Assembly (NCBI GenBank): GCA_016199025.1
Contig: JACQHM010000178.1
Location: forward strand, 1 to 6,871
DNA: 6,871 nt
Reading direction: 5' to 3'
DNA from: Candidatus Methylomirabilota bacterium
GTDB taxonomy: Bacteria; Methylomirabilota; Methylomirabilia; Methylomirabilales; JACQHM01
The position numbers were made by a program, and so were the translations under genes. The notes below the pieces were generated by a model. The model worked only from the letters and a program-made list of their open reading frames with translations. It was not told where the DNA came from and ran no database searches. How positions within the stretch are numbered: the first letter of the stretch is position 1; the number at the start of each line of letters is the position of its first letter. Shown in pieces: positions 1 through 4,833 of this stretch.

Positions 1-432
1 ACCGGGGATGTCTTCGGCTCCCGCCGCTGCGACTGTGGACCTCAGCTTTCCCAGGCCCTCCAACTCATCGCCAAAGTTGGACAGGGGATCCTCCTCTATA
101 TGCGCCAAGAAGGGCGGGGGATCGGGTTTGCCAACAAGATCAGGGCCTACGAGCTTCAGGATCAGGGCCTGGATACGGTTGAGGCCAATGAACGGTTGGG
201 TTTCAAACCCGACCTTCGCGATTATGGGGTCGGGGCCCAGATCTTGGTGGACCTGGGTGTCTCCAGGATCCGCCTCTTGACGAATAACCCCCGGAAGCTC
301 GTAGGGTTGGAAGGGTATGGCCTCCGGATCGTGGAGCGGGTCCCCATTGAGGTCGAACCGACCCTGGACAATCTGGAGTACCTCCAAACCAAGCAACAGA
401 AGCTGGGCCATATCCTCGACTTGGATGTGTAG
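1..432 (+). CDS. ribA: GTP cyclohydrolase II (RibA) domain, 5' end cut off by the window; probably the C-terminal half of a RibBA fusion
   Basis: The enzyme opens the GTP imidazole ring to give the diaminopyrimidine phosphate that starts riboflavin synthesis in the cytoplasm. The reading frame is open from base 1 and gives 143 residues. It begins in the zinc site: TGDVFGSRRCDCGPQL supplies two zinc cysteines (visible residues 10 and 12), and the third lies just outside the window. Next come RQEGRGIGF (35-43), the DTVEANERLGF/DLRDYGVGAQIL segment and LLTNNPRKLVGLEGYGL, all hallmarks of the family. The C-terminal TKQQKLGHIL is close to the end of RibBA bifunctional proteins, so a DHBP synthase (RibB) half upstream is likely but not visible. 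An ATG at 100 is internal, because the zinc motif lies before it in the same frame. ribH follows after 17 bases, which indicates one operon. Confidence 0.95.
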   Translation, partial: TGDVFGSRRCDCGPQLSQALQLIAKVGQGILLYMRQEGRGIGFANKIRAYELQDQGLDTVEANERLGFKPDLRDYGVGAQILVDLGVSRIRLLTNNPRKLVGLEGYGLRIVERVPIEVEPTLDNLEYLQTKQQKLGHILDLDV

Positions 433-449
433 GCCTTGAAGGAGGAGCG

Positions 450-920
450 ATGCCGCCGAAGGTCACGGAGGGAGGCCTTTCTGCCCGAGGACTGAAGTTC
501 GCCATCGTCGTGAGCCGGTTCAACGAGTTCATCACCTCTCGGCTCCTGGAGGGGGCCATCGATACCCTGCTCCGGCATGGAGGGGAGGAGGATCTGATCG
601 AGGTCTTCAGGGTCCCAGGGGCTTTCGAGATCCCCACCACGGCCAGGAAGCTTGCCCAATCTGGCCGCTATGATGCTGTCATCTGCCTGGGGGCTGTGAT
701 CAAAGGGGAGACCCCTCACTACGAGTACGTCGCGGGGGTCGCGACTCAGGGGATCGCCCAGGCGGGTCTGGAGACCGGGGTCCCGGTGATCTTCGGCATC
801 ATCACCGCCGGGACGCTCGAGCAGGCCATCGAGCGGGCGGGAGCCAAGGCGGGGAATCGAGGCGGTGAGGCGGCGACCACGGCCATCGAGATGGCCAACC
901 TTTTTGCTCAACTCAAGTAA
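450..920 (+). CDS. ribH: 6,7-dimethyl-8-ribityllumazine synthase
   Basis: Lumazine synthase condenses 5-amino-6-ribitylaminouracil with 3,4-dihydroxy-2-butanone 4-phosphate, the penultimate step of riboflavin synthesis. It usually forms pentamers or 60-mer capsids. The 156-residue length is typical. Visible hallmarks are VVSRFNEFIT (20-29, with the ring-stacking Phe 24), VPGAFEIP (55-62), the GAVIKGETPH segment with the general acid/base His 90, and IERAGAKAGNRG (128-138) with the phosphate-binding Arg 129. Family members usually have GATPH(F/Y)DYV and LTTDT where this protein has GETPHYEYV and ITAGT, which are mild variations. The ATG at 450 follows a strong Shine-Dalgarno sequence, AAGGAGGAG (439-447). 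It lies between ribA (17-base gap) and nusB (6-base gap). Confidence 0.97.
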   Translation: MPPKVTEGGLSARGLKFAIVVSRFNEFITSRLLEGAIDTLLRHGGEEDLIEVFRVPGAFEIPTTARKLAQSGRYDAVICLGAVIKGETPHYEYVAGVATQGIAQAGLETGVPVIFGIITAGTLEQAIERAGAKAGNRGGEAATTAIEMANLFAQLK

Positions 921-926
921 TTTGCC

Positions 927-1358
927 ATGGGGAAACGTAGGCGGGCAAGGGAGCTGGCTCTCTCCCTGCTCTATCAATTGGAGTTCCACCCCCACGATGC
1001 CGAGGAGGCGATGAAGGTCTTCTGGAAGGACCATCCCGCCTCGCCGGAGATCAAGGCCTTTGCCGAGGATCTTGTCCGTGGGACCTTAGAGCAGCGAGAG
1101 GTCATCGATCAGCTCATAGCCTCGTATGCCCAACACTGGCGCCTCTCAAGGATGGCGGTCATCGATCGCAATATCCTCCGGATGGCCCTTTATGAGCTCC
1201 TCTGGAACGAGGAGACCCCCGAAAAGGTCATCATCAACGAAGCCATCGAGCTGGCCAAGACTTACGGCGCCGAAGAGTCCGGACGATTCGTCAACGGGAT
1301 GTTAGACCAAATCAAGCCCTTGAGGGGGAAGGTTCTGCCTACTTCTACTGGACCGTAG
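927..1358 (+). CDS. nusB: Transcription antitermination factor NusB
   Basis: NusB pairs with ribosomal protein S10 (NusE), binds boxA RNA and joins the antitermination complex on rRNA operons. The 143-residue length and the all-helical pattern fit the family. The N-terminal KRRRARELALSLLYQLEF is the usual basic RNA-binding helix. The C-terminal half carries WRLSRMAVIDRNILRMALYE (131-region core) and then PEKVIINEAIELAKTYG and the SGRFVNGMLDQI signature. Position after ribH is a common arrangement. The ATG at 927 is preceded by no convincing Shine-Dalgarno sequence. The gene lies in the same frame as ribH, separated only by TAA and two codons, so translation probably depends on ribosomes that have just finished ribH (inference). 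Confidence 0.96.
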   Translation: MGKRRRARELALSLLYQLEFHPHDAEEAMKVFWKDHPASPEIKAFAEDLVRGTLEQREVIDQLIASYAQHWRLSRMAVIDRNILRMALYELLWNEETPEKVIINEAIELAKTYGAEESGRFVNGMLDQIKPLRGKVLPTSTGP

Positions 1359-1376
1359 CCCCTTCGTCTAAGGGGC
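1358..1376 (+). promoter_or_regulatory. Perfect 7-bp hairpin at the nusB stop codon
   Basis: GCCCCTT (1358-1364) and AAGGGGC (1370-1376) are perfect inverted repeats around the 5-base loop CGTCT. The stem starts on the last base of the nusB stop codon and ends four bases before the next start codon. It contains AAGGGG, the only Shine-Dalgarno-like sequence available to that gene. No T-run follows, so it is not a classical intrinsic terminator. It may limit translation of the downstream gene or protect the 3' end of a processed message. The structure is seen; the role is inferred. Confidence 0.5.
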
Positions 1377-1379
1377 CCA

Positions 1380-1949
1380 ATGCTTAAGATATACCGTCTA
1401 GGGGATGCAGCGGAGATCCTGAAGAGGAAACAGGCCATCCCTCCGGGGGTCCCGGCTCAGGTGTGGGGCGATGTTTTGGAGCAAAGCAAGGTAGGGCTTC
1501 TTCGTCTCCCAAAATTCTTCTGGGTGGACGAGGAGACCAAGATGGTCTTGGACGGCCTAGGCGATCCCCTGAAACCTCTCTTCGCCATAGATGGTGAGAA
1601 GATCCCGATCTTCTCTCTAAAGCCTCCCGAGGGGAGGGAGGGTTACCCGTCTGAAACCTCCGTCAGGGTAAGAGTCATCGCTGGCCACGGCATCGGCGTC
1701 GCCTGGCTCCAATGTGACCCAGGAGAGGCACGGCTTCTTCATGAACCATCCTCGCCCCGGGATGCCTTCTTCTTCCTAAAAAGGGTCGGTTTCCATGCCA
1801 CCCACCTCTGGCGCCTCTTTCGTTCAAGGGAAGATGCCCGCTGGTTCGTGAATACGTACTCCCCCGAAGATCCCCAGGCATCCACCTGGCCCGACCTCCT
1901 GCCCGCAGACGACTTCGAGGACTTCCTCAGGCGTTATCGTCTTCCATAG
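1380..1949 (+). CDS. Uncharacterised 189-residue protein
   Basis: I do not recognise this protein. It starts with MLKIYRLGDAAEILKRKQ and appears soluble, with no signal peptide or membrane segment. Notable stretches are a charged amphipathic N-terminus (1-18), VRVRVIAGHGIGVAWLQCD (about 95-113, hydrophobic and probably beta-rich), an aromatic/basic FFFLKRVGFHATHLWRLFRS stretch (130-149) and an acidic/basic end, DDFEDFLRRYRLP. It has one cysteine and several tryptophans but no metal or nucleotide-binding motif that I can name. It begins 21 bases after nusB on the same strand, so it probably belongs to the rib-nusB transcript. The only Shine-Dalgarno-like bases, AAGGGG (1370-1375), sit in a hairpin. 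Its last 23 bases overlap the convergent four-cysteine gene. An uninterrupted ORF with ordinary composition and operon position argue that it is real. Confidence 0.75.
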   Translation: MLKIYRLGDAAEILKRKQAIPPGVPAQVWGDVLEQSKVGLLRLPKFFWVDEETKMVLDGLGDPLKPLFAIDGEKIPIFSLKPPEGREGYPSETSVRVRVIAGHGIGVAWLQCDPGEARLLHEPSSPRDAFFFLKRVGFHATHLWRLFRSREDARWFVNTYSPEDPQASTWPDLLPADDFEDFLRRYRLP

Positions 1950-2169
1950 GATCCTCTGCTTGCTGCGCTTTGACCCCCTCCCCTTCCGGATCCCAGTGGA
2001 ACGGCATCGGCTCCCAAAGGTCGCACACCATGAAGGGCTCGATCTCGCCGCTGACCATGAGGCAGGAACGGAGCTCAGGTTGGAAGGCCTGGCAGTGCCC
2101 GCACTGCTTCATGGTACCCTTTCGCTTCGCCGGGCGATAGCTGACCTCAGCCTTGAGACGTGTTCCCAT
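1927..2169 (-). CDS. Small four-cysteine protein, HiPIP-like
   Basis: From the ATG at 2169 this is an 80-residue protein; an in-frame TTG at 2178 would add three residues. The core is VSYRPAKRK then CGHCQAF, RSC, and VCDLWEP. Numbered from the TTG, the cysteines are 26, 29, 39 and 52, giving C-x2-C-x9-C-x12-C. This spacing and the CLMVSGEIEPFMVCDLW end resemble the C-terminal signature of high-potential iron-sulfur proteins (C-x6-9-[LIVM]-x3-G-[YW]-C-x2-[FYW]), except that Gly-Tyr/Trp is replaced by Met-Val. A 4Fe-4S or zinc site is therefore plausible. There is no signal peptide, unlike periplasmic HiPIPs. The tail (60-83) is acidic and probably disordered. It has no strong Shine-Dalgarno sequence. 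It lies downstream of fabF on the same strand, beyond a repeat, and overlaps the convergent + strand gene by 23 bases. Function unknown. Confidence 0.7.
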   Translation of the reverse strand: MGTRLKAEVSYRPAKRKGTMKQCGHCQAFQPELRSCLMVSGEIEPFMVCDLWEPMPFHWDPEGEGVKAQQAEDPMEDDNA

Positions 2170-2174
2170 TCTAA

Positions 2175-2193
2175 ACAAGACTGCCTATCTTGT
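2175..2193 (-). promoter_or_regulatory. Short hairpin over the start region of the four-cysteine gene
   Basis: ACAAGA (2175-2180) and TCTTGT (2188-2193) form a perfect 6-bp inverted repeat around a 7-base loop. Read on the minus strand the loop is TAGGCAG, which holds the only weak Shine-Dalgarno-like AGG. The alternative TTG start (2176-2178) lies inside the stem, and the ATG at 2169 follows five bases after it. It may tune translation of the small gene, or it may just be the flank of the neighbouring repeat, which it overlaps by three bases. Confidence 0.35.
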
Positions 2194-2264
2194 CACCTTG
2201 AGTGAGGCGAAGGGTCTCATCTGTGCTTGAGACGGCAAGATGCTTCGCTTCGCTCAGAATGACA
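2191..2264. repeat. Dispersed palindromic repeat of the 'GTCATTCTGAGCGAAGCG' type
   Basis: Two 27-base arms, 2191-2217 and 2238-2264, are imperfect inverted copies (20 of 27 positions match by hand alignment) around a 20-base centre. Within that centre GTCTCA (2214-2219) and TGAGAC (2228-2233) give a perfect inner 6-bp stem. Read on the minus strand the element begins TGTCATTCTGAGCGAAGCG and ends CTCAAGGTGACA. From memory, this is a repeat scattered between genes in many environmental bacterial genomes. Spurious peptides such as VILSEAKHL and LRLTQGDK, its usual translation shadows, appear here too. It carries no transposase and is best viewed as a REP- or MITE-like non-coding element. Confidence 0.7.
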
Positions 2265-2283
2265 GATGTCCAGGCTAAAGAAC

Positions 2284-2322
2284 AGAGGTAGGAGAAAAGG
2301 ATAAGGGAAGATTGGAGAAAAA
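2284..2322 (-). other. G-free pyrimidine-rich tract in the fabF 3' region
   Basis: These 39 bases contain no C on the plus strand, so the minus-strand transcript has no G here: about 20 U, 15 C and 4 A. C-containing, G-poor unstructured RNA at the end of an operon is the type of sequence Rho uses as a rut site. The composition is seen directly; the role is inferred. The tract sits between the fabF end and the dispersed repeat, and no gene covers it. Confidence 0.35.
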
Positions 2323-2344
2323 CCCTGAAGACTCGTCTCCCCAG
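2318..2344 (-). terminator. Weak candidate terminator downstream of fabF
   Basis: On the minus strand, about 90 bases past the fabF stop codon, CTGG (2344-2341) can pair with TCAG, and AGA with TCT, with a two-base bulge. The stem is followed by GGG and five T's (2322-2318). The stem is short and bulged, so this is a marginal intrinsic terminator. It runs straight into a pyrimidine-rich G-free tract, which could instead help Rho-dependent termination. No better hairpin with a T-run was found between fabF and the repeat. Confidence 0.3.
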
Positions 2345-2434
2345 ATGACATGAGCGGGCACGTCCTGAAGGAGACCTCCTCACCAGGACCGGGATGGCCA
2401 TGGCTTGAAGGGGTACCTGGCCTGAGGGTCCGTC

Positions 2435-3685
2435 CTACTCCTCGTACCTCTGAAGGACCAATGTCGCGTTCGTCCCGCCGAAGCCAAAGGAGTTGGAGAT
2501 GGCGACCCGGACATCGGCCTCCCGGGACTTATTGGGGACATAGTCCAGGTCGCAGTCAGGATCAGGATACTCGTAGTTGATGGTCGGTGGGATGATCCCA
2601 CGAACGATGGTCAGGATGGTTGCCACAGCCTCGATACCACCTGCGGCCCCAAGGAGGTGCCCGGTCATGGACTTGATGGAGCTCAGGGGGAGGCGGTAGG
2701 CATCCTCCCCGAAGACTGCCTTGATCGCCTGGCTCTCGTTCAAGTCCCCCGCCGGGGTGGAGGTCGCATGGGCGTTGATGTAGTCGATCTCCTGGGGCCT
2801 GAGGTTGGCATCCTTCAACGCCATCCTCATGGCCCGGACTGCCCCTTCACCGTTTGGGGCAGGCGCCGTGACGTGGTAGGCGTCGGCTGACATCCCATAA
2901 CCCTTGACCTCGGCATAGATCCTCGCCCCTCTTGCCAAGGCGTACTCAAGGGCCTCTAAGACGACAATCCCGGCTCCCTCGCCAACGACGAACCCGTCTC
3001 GCTCCCGATCGAAGGGCCGGCTGGCCTTCTCGGGTTCGTCGTTCCTAGTCGAGAGCGCTTTCATGGCGGCGAAGCCACCGATGGTCAGAGGGGTGATCAC
3101 TGCTTCGCTTCCCCCAGCGAGCATCACATCGGCGTCCCCTCTTTGGATGATCCTGAAGGAGTCACCGATGGCGTGACTCCCAGTGGCACAGGCGGTGGAG
3201 ACGCAAGAGTTCGGACCTTTTAACCCCAGGCGCATGGAGAGTTGACCGGACGCCATATTTGTGATGATAGAGGGGACGAAGAAAGCGCTGATACGACCCG
3301 GCCCTCTCTCCAGGAGGACCTTGTGCATCTCCTCGATGATAGGAAGCCCTCCCATCCCCGTCCCCACGAAGACCCCGATCCGCTCCCGGTTCGAATCGTC
3401 GATCTTCAGCCCAGCGTCCTGAACGGCCATGAGGCCGGCAGCCAGGCTATAGTGGACGAAGAGGTCCATCTTTTTGACATCCTTCTTCTCCACGTGGGCC
3501 AAGGGGTCGAAGCCTCTGACCTCGCCGGCGATTTGGCAGTCATGACGGCTGGCGTCGAAGCGGGTAATCCTGCCGATCCCTGAGGCCCCCTTGATCAGGC
3601 TTTCCCAAAAGGCCTCTACCCCGATCCCCACAGGGGTGACGGCCCCCAAGCCGGTGACGACCACACGCCTCATTTTCAGGTCCAT
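2435..3685 (-). CDS. fabF: Beta-ketoacyl-ACP synthase II
   Basis: FabF carries out the chain-elongating Claisen condensation between acyl groups and malonyl-ACP in the type II fatty-acid synthase. The 416-residue length is typical. The thiolase-fold enzyme opens with RRVVVTGLGAVTPVG (6-20). The catalytic triad is complete: Cys 166 in STACATGSHAIGD, His 306 in NAHATSTPAGD and His 343 in SMTGHLLGAAGG, with Lys 338 just before. The C-terminal NSFGFGGTNATL (398-409) contains the glycine-rich gating loop with Phe 400. The ATG at 3685 starts three bases after the acpP stop. A GAGGA inside the acpP 3' end lies at suitable spacing, so the two genes are probably translationally coupled. An ATG four codons later is possible. 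This is the last gene of the fab cluster before the 256-base intergenic centre. Confidence 0.97.
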   Translation of the reverse strand: MDLKMRRVVVTGLGAVTPVGIGVEAFWESLIKGASGIGRITRFDASRHDCQIAGEVRGFDPLAHVEKKDVKKMDLFVHYSLAAGLMAVQDAGLKIDDSNRERIGVFVGTGMGGLPIIEEMHKVLLERGPGRISAFFVPSIITNMASGQLSMRLGLKGPNSCVSTACATGSHAIGDSFRIIQRGDADVMLAGGSEAVITPLTIGGFAAMKALSTRNDEPEKASRPFDRERDGFVVGEGAGIVVLEALEYALARGARIYAEVKGYGMSADAYHVTAPAPNGEGAVRAMRMALKDANLRPQEIDYINAHATSTPAGDLNESQAIKAVFGEDAYRLPLSSIKSMTGHLLGAAGGIEAVATILTIVRGIIPPTINYEYPDPDCDLDYVPNKSREADVRVAISNSFGFGGTNATLVLQRYEE

Positions 3686-3688
3686 TCC

Positions 3689-3928
3689 CTACGTCCTCGC
3701 TTTGATATACTCGATGGCGTCCTTCACGGTCACGATCTTCTCAGCGTCCTCATCGGGGATCTCAATACCGAACCCCTCCTCGAAGGCCATGACCAGTTCC
3801 ACCGTGTCCAATGAGTCGGCGCCCAGGTCCTCGATGAAGGAGGCCTCCGGCGTCACCTCCTCGTCGTCAACCCCAAGCTGTTCAATGATGATCTTCTTGA
3901 CCCGTTCCTCGGTCTGTGTCGTCGCCAC
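3689..3928 (-). CDS. acpP: Acyl carrier protein
   Basis: AcpP carries the growing acyl chain on a 4'-phosphopantetheine arm and is the shared substrate of all neighbouring Fab enzymes. The 79-residue acidic protein has the standard layout: helix I (EERVKKIIIEQLGV, 7-20), then the modification motif GADSLDTVELVM with attachment Ser 39, then the recognition helix and the FGIEIPDEDAEKI segment. The start codon is GTG, chosen because the near-perfect Shine-Dalgarno sequence just upstream fits it and because the N-terminus then matches family length. It lies between fabG (116-base gap with a hairpin) and fabF (3-base gap). The strong ribosome-binding site fits the high protein level this carrier needs. 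Confidence 0.97.
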   Translation of the reverse strand: MATTQTEERVKKIIIEQLGVDDEEVTPEASFIEDLGADSLDTVELVMAFEEGFGIEIPDEDAEKIVTVKDAIEYIKART

Positions 3929-3935
3929 TAGAAGT

Positions 3936-3946
3936 TCACCTCCTTT
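3936..3946 (-). promoter_or_regulatory. Very strong ribosome-binding site of acpP
   Basis: The minus strand reads AAAGGAGGTGA, a complement of the 16S rRNA 3' end across all 11 bases, seven bases before the GTG start at 3928. It is the strongest Shine-Dalgarno sequence in the window. It fixes the GTG as the acpP start and probably offsets the weaker start codon. Confidence 0.85.
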
Positions 3947-3999
3947 GCCCCTGCGGCTTCACCGCCGGTCGGGATGCGTTGCCTCAGGCCAGCCTTCAA

Positions 4000-4030
4000 G
4001 TCGTCGCCGAAGCTTTAGCGAGGCGACGAC
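4000..4030 (-). promoter_or_regulatory. 9-bp perfect hairpin in the fabG-acpP gap
   Basis: On the minus strand GTCGTCGCC (4030-4022) and GGCGACGAC (4008-4000) form a perfect 9-bp stem with a 13-base loop. It begins about 15 bases after the fabG stop codon. No T-run follows, so it is unlikely to be an intrinsic terminator. In other bacteria acpP is often transcribed or accumulated well above its upstream neighbours. A stem here could mark an RNA processing or stabilising site that separates fabG from acpP. A weak CGGC/GCCG stem lies nearer the acpP ribosome-binding site. I found no convincing -35/-10 promoter in the gap. Confidence 0.5.
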
Positions 4031-4044
4031 GCTCTACCCCCCCT

Positions 4045-4785
4045 TTACATCCACATGCCACCGTTAATATGGATCACCTGTCCCGTGATGTAACCCGCCT
4101 CCTCGGAGGAGAGGAAGCAGACACACGCCGCGACATCCTCAGGGGTCCCGAAACGTCCCAGGGGAATCCTAGCCAGGATCGATAACCTGAGATCCTCATG
4201 GAGGGAGCCGGTCATGTCGGTGGCAATGAAACCGGGAGCGATGGCATTCACCGTGATTCCCCGCGACGCCACCTCCCGGGCAGCAGCCTTGGTGAGCCCA
4301 ATGAGGCCTGCCTTGGACGCGACGTAATTCGCCTGGCCGACATTCCCCATGACCCCAACGACAGAGGTAATATTGATGATCCGGCCGCTTCGCTGCTTGA
4401 GCATCGGCTTCAAAGCAGCCCGGATACAATAGAAGGCACCGCTCAGGTTCACTGCCAGGACCTGCTCCCAGTCTTCGTCCTTCATCCTCACCAGGAGAGT
4501 ATCCTTGGTGATCCCGGCGTTGTTGACCAGGATGTCGAGCCGGTCGAACCGGTCAAGGCAGGCCTGGATTAGAGCGGCTACCTCATCCGGGTGCCCCACA
4601 TCGGCCTTAACCGCTATGGCATCTACGCCAAGGCCCTTTGCCTCCTCCGCAACCAAGTGAGCCTCATTGAGGCTTCGGGCACAGGCAACGAGGGAGGCCC
4701 CTTCCCTGGCAAGGGCAAGAGCCACTCCTCGCCCGATCCCTCGTGAGCCCCCTGTCACAAGGGCCACCTTGTCTTTCAGCTTCAT
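4045..4785 (-). CDS. fabG: 3-oxoacyl-ACP reductase
   Basis: FabG reduces 3-ketoacyl-ACP to 3-hydroxyacyl-ACP with NADPH, the first reductive step of each elongation round. The 246-residue short-chain dehydrogenase has the Rossmann cofactor motif TGGSRGIG (11-18), a DV pair at 62-63, NNAG (88-91) and the catalytic tetrad Asn 113, Ser 141, Tyr 154 and Lys 158 (YVASK). The PGFIATDMT segment and the C-terminal GYITGQVIHINGGMWM are typical of FabG rather than of other short-chain dehydrogenases. Context in the fab cluster supports the assignment. The ATG at 4785 is preceded by GAGG nine bases upstream, which sits in a small hairpin. The gaps are 48 bases from fabD and 116 to acpP. Confidence 0.97.
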   Translation of the reverse strand: MKLKDKVALVTGGSRGIGRGVALALAREGASLVACARSLNEAHLVAEEAKGLGVDAIAVKADVGHPDEVAALIQACLDRFDRLDILVNNAGITKDTLLVRMKDEDWEQVLAVNLSGAFYCIRAALKPMLKQRSGRIINITSVVGVMGNVGQANYVASKAGLIGLTKAAAREVASRGITVNAIAPGFIATDMTGSLHEDLRLSILARIPLGRFGTPEDVAACVCFLSSEEAGYITGQVIHINGGMWM

Positions 4786-4791
4786 ATCGAA

Positions 4792-4804
4792 CAGCCTCAG
4801 GCTG
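4792..4804 (-). promoter_or_regulatory. Small hairpin over the fabG ribosome-binding site
   Basis: CAGCC-TGA-GGCTG is a perfect 5-bp stem with a three-base loop in the fabD-fabG gap. The only Shine-Dalgarno-like sequence of fabG, GAGG (4798-4795), spans the loop and 3' arm, so the folded form would hide it. The stem is short and could occur by chance. Confidence 0.3.
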
Positions 4805-4833
4805 CAAGAGATTCAAGCAATAGATTTGAGATA

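Noticed and set aside
431..480. Two AGGCCTT copies around the ribH start as a possible regulatory pair or hairpin
   Set aside because: AGGCCT is self-complementary and short; the pairing would span about 36 bases and leave the strong ribosome-binding site in an open loop, so chance is the simpler explanation. No FMN riboswitch is visible here either.
222..1034. A 270-codon open frame antisense to ribA, ribH and nusB
   Set aside because: It is a shadow of GC-rich genes whose true frames carry clear family motifs; its own product is Arg/Gly/Pro-rich and shows no domain.
1960..2205. An 81-codon plus-strand frame opposite the four-cysteine gene
   Set aside because: The minus-strand frame has ordered cysteines and a recognisable motif; the plus-strand frame has neither and no ribosome-binding site.
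2171..2401. A 76-codon minus-strand frame across the repeat and the fabF downstream region
   Set aside because: Its second half (VILSEAKHL, LRLTQGDK) is the translation of the dispersed palindromic repeat and the rest crosses low-complexity intergenic DNA, so it is not a gene.
3929..3999. A possible acpP promoter (TTGAAG with a downstream CATCCC)
   Set aside because: The -10-like part does not resemble TATAAT, so there is no sequence support for a sigma-70 promoter.
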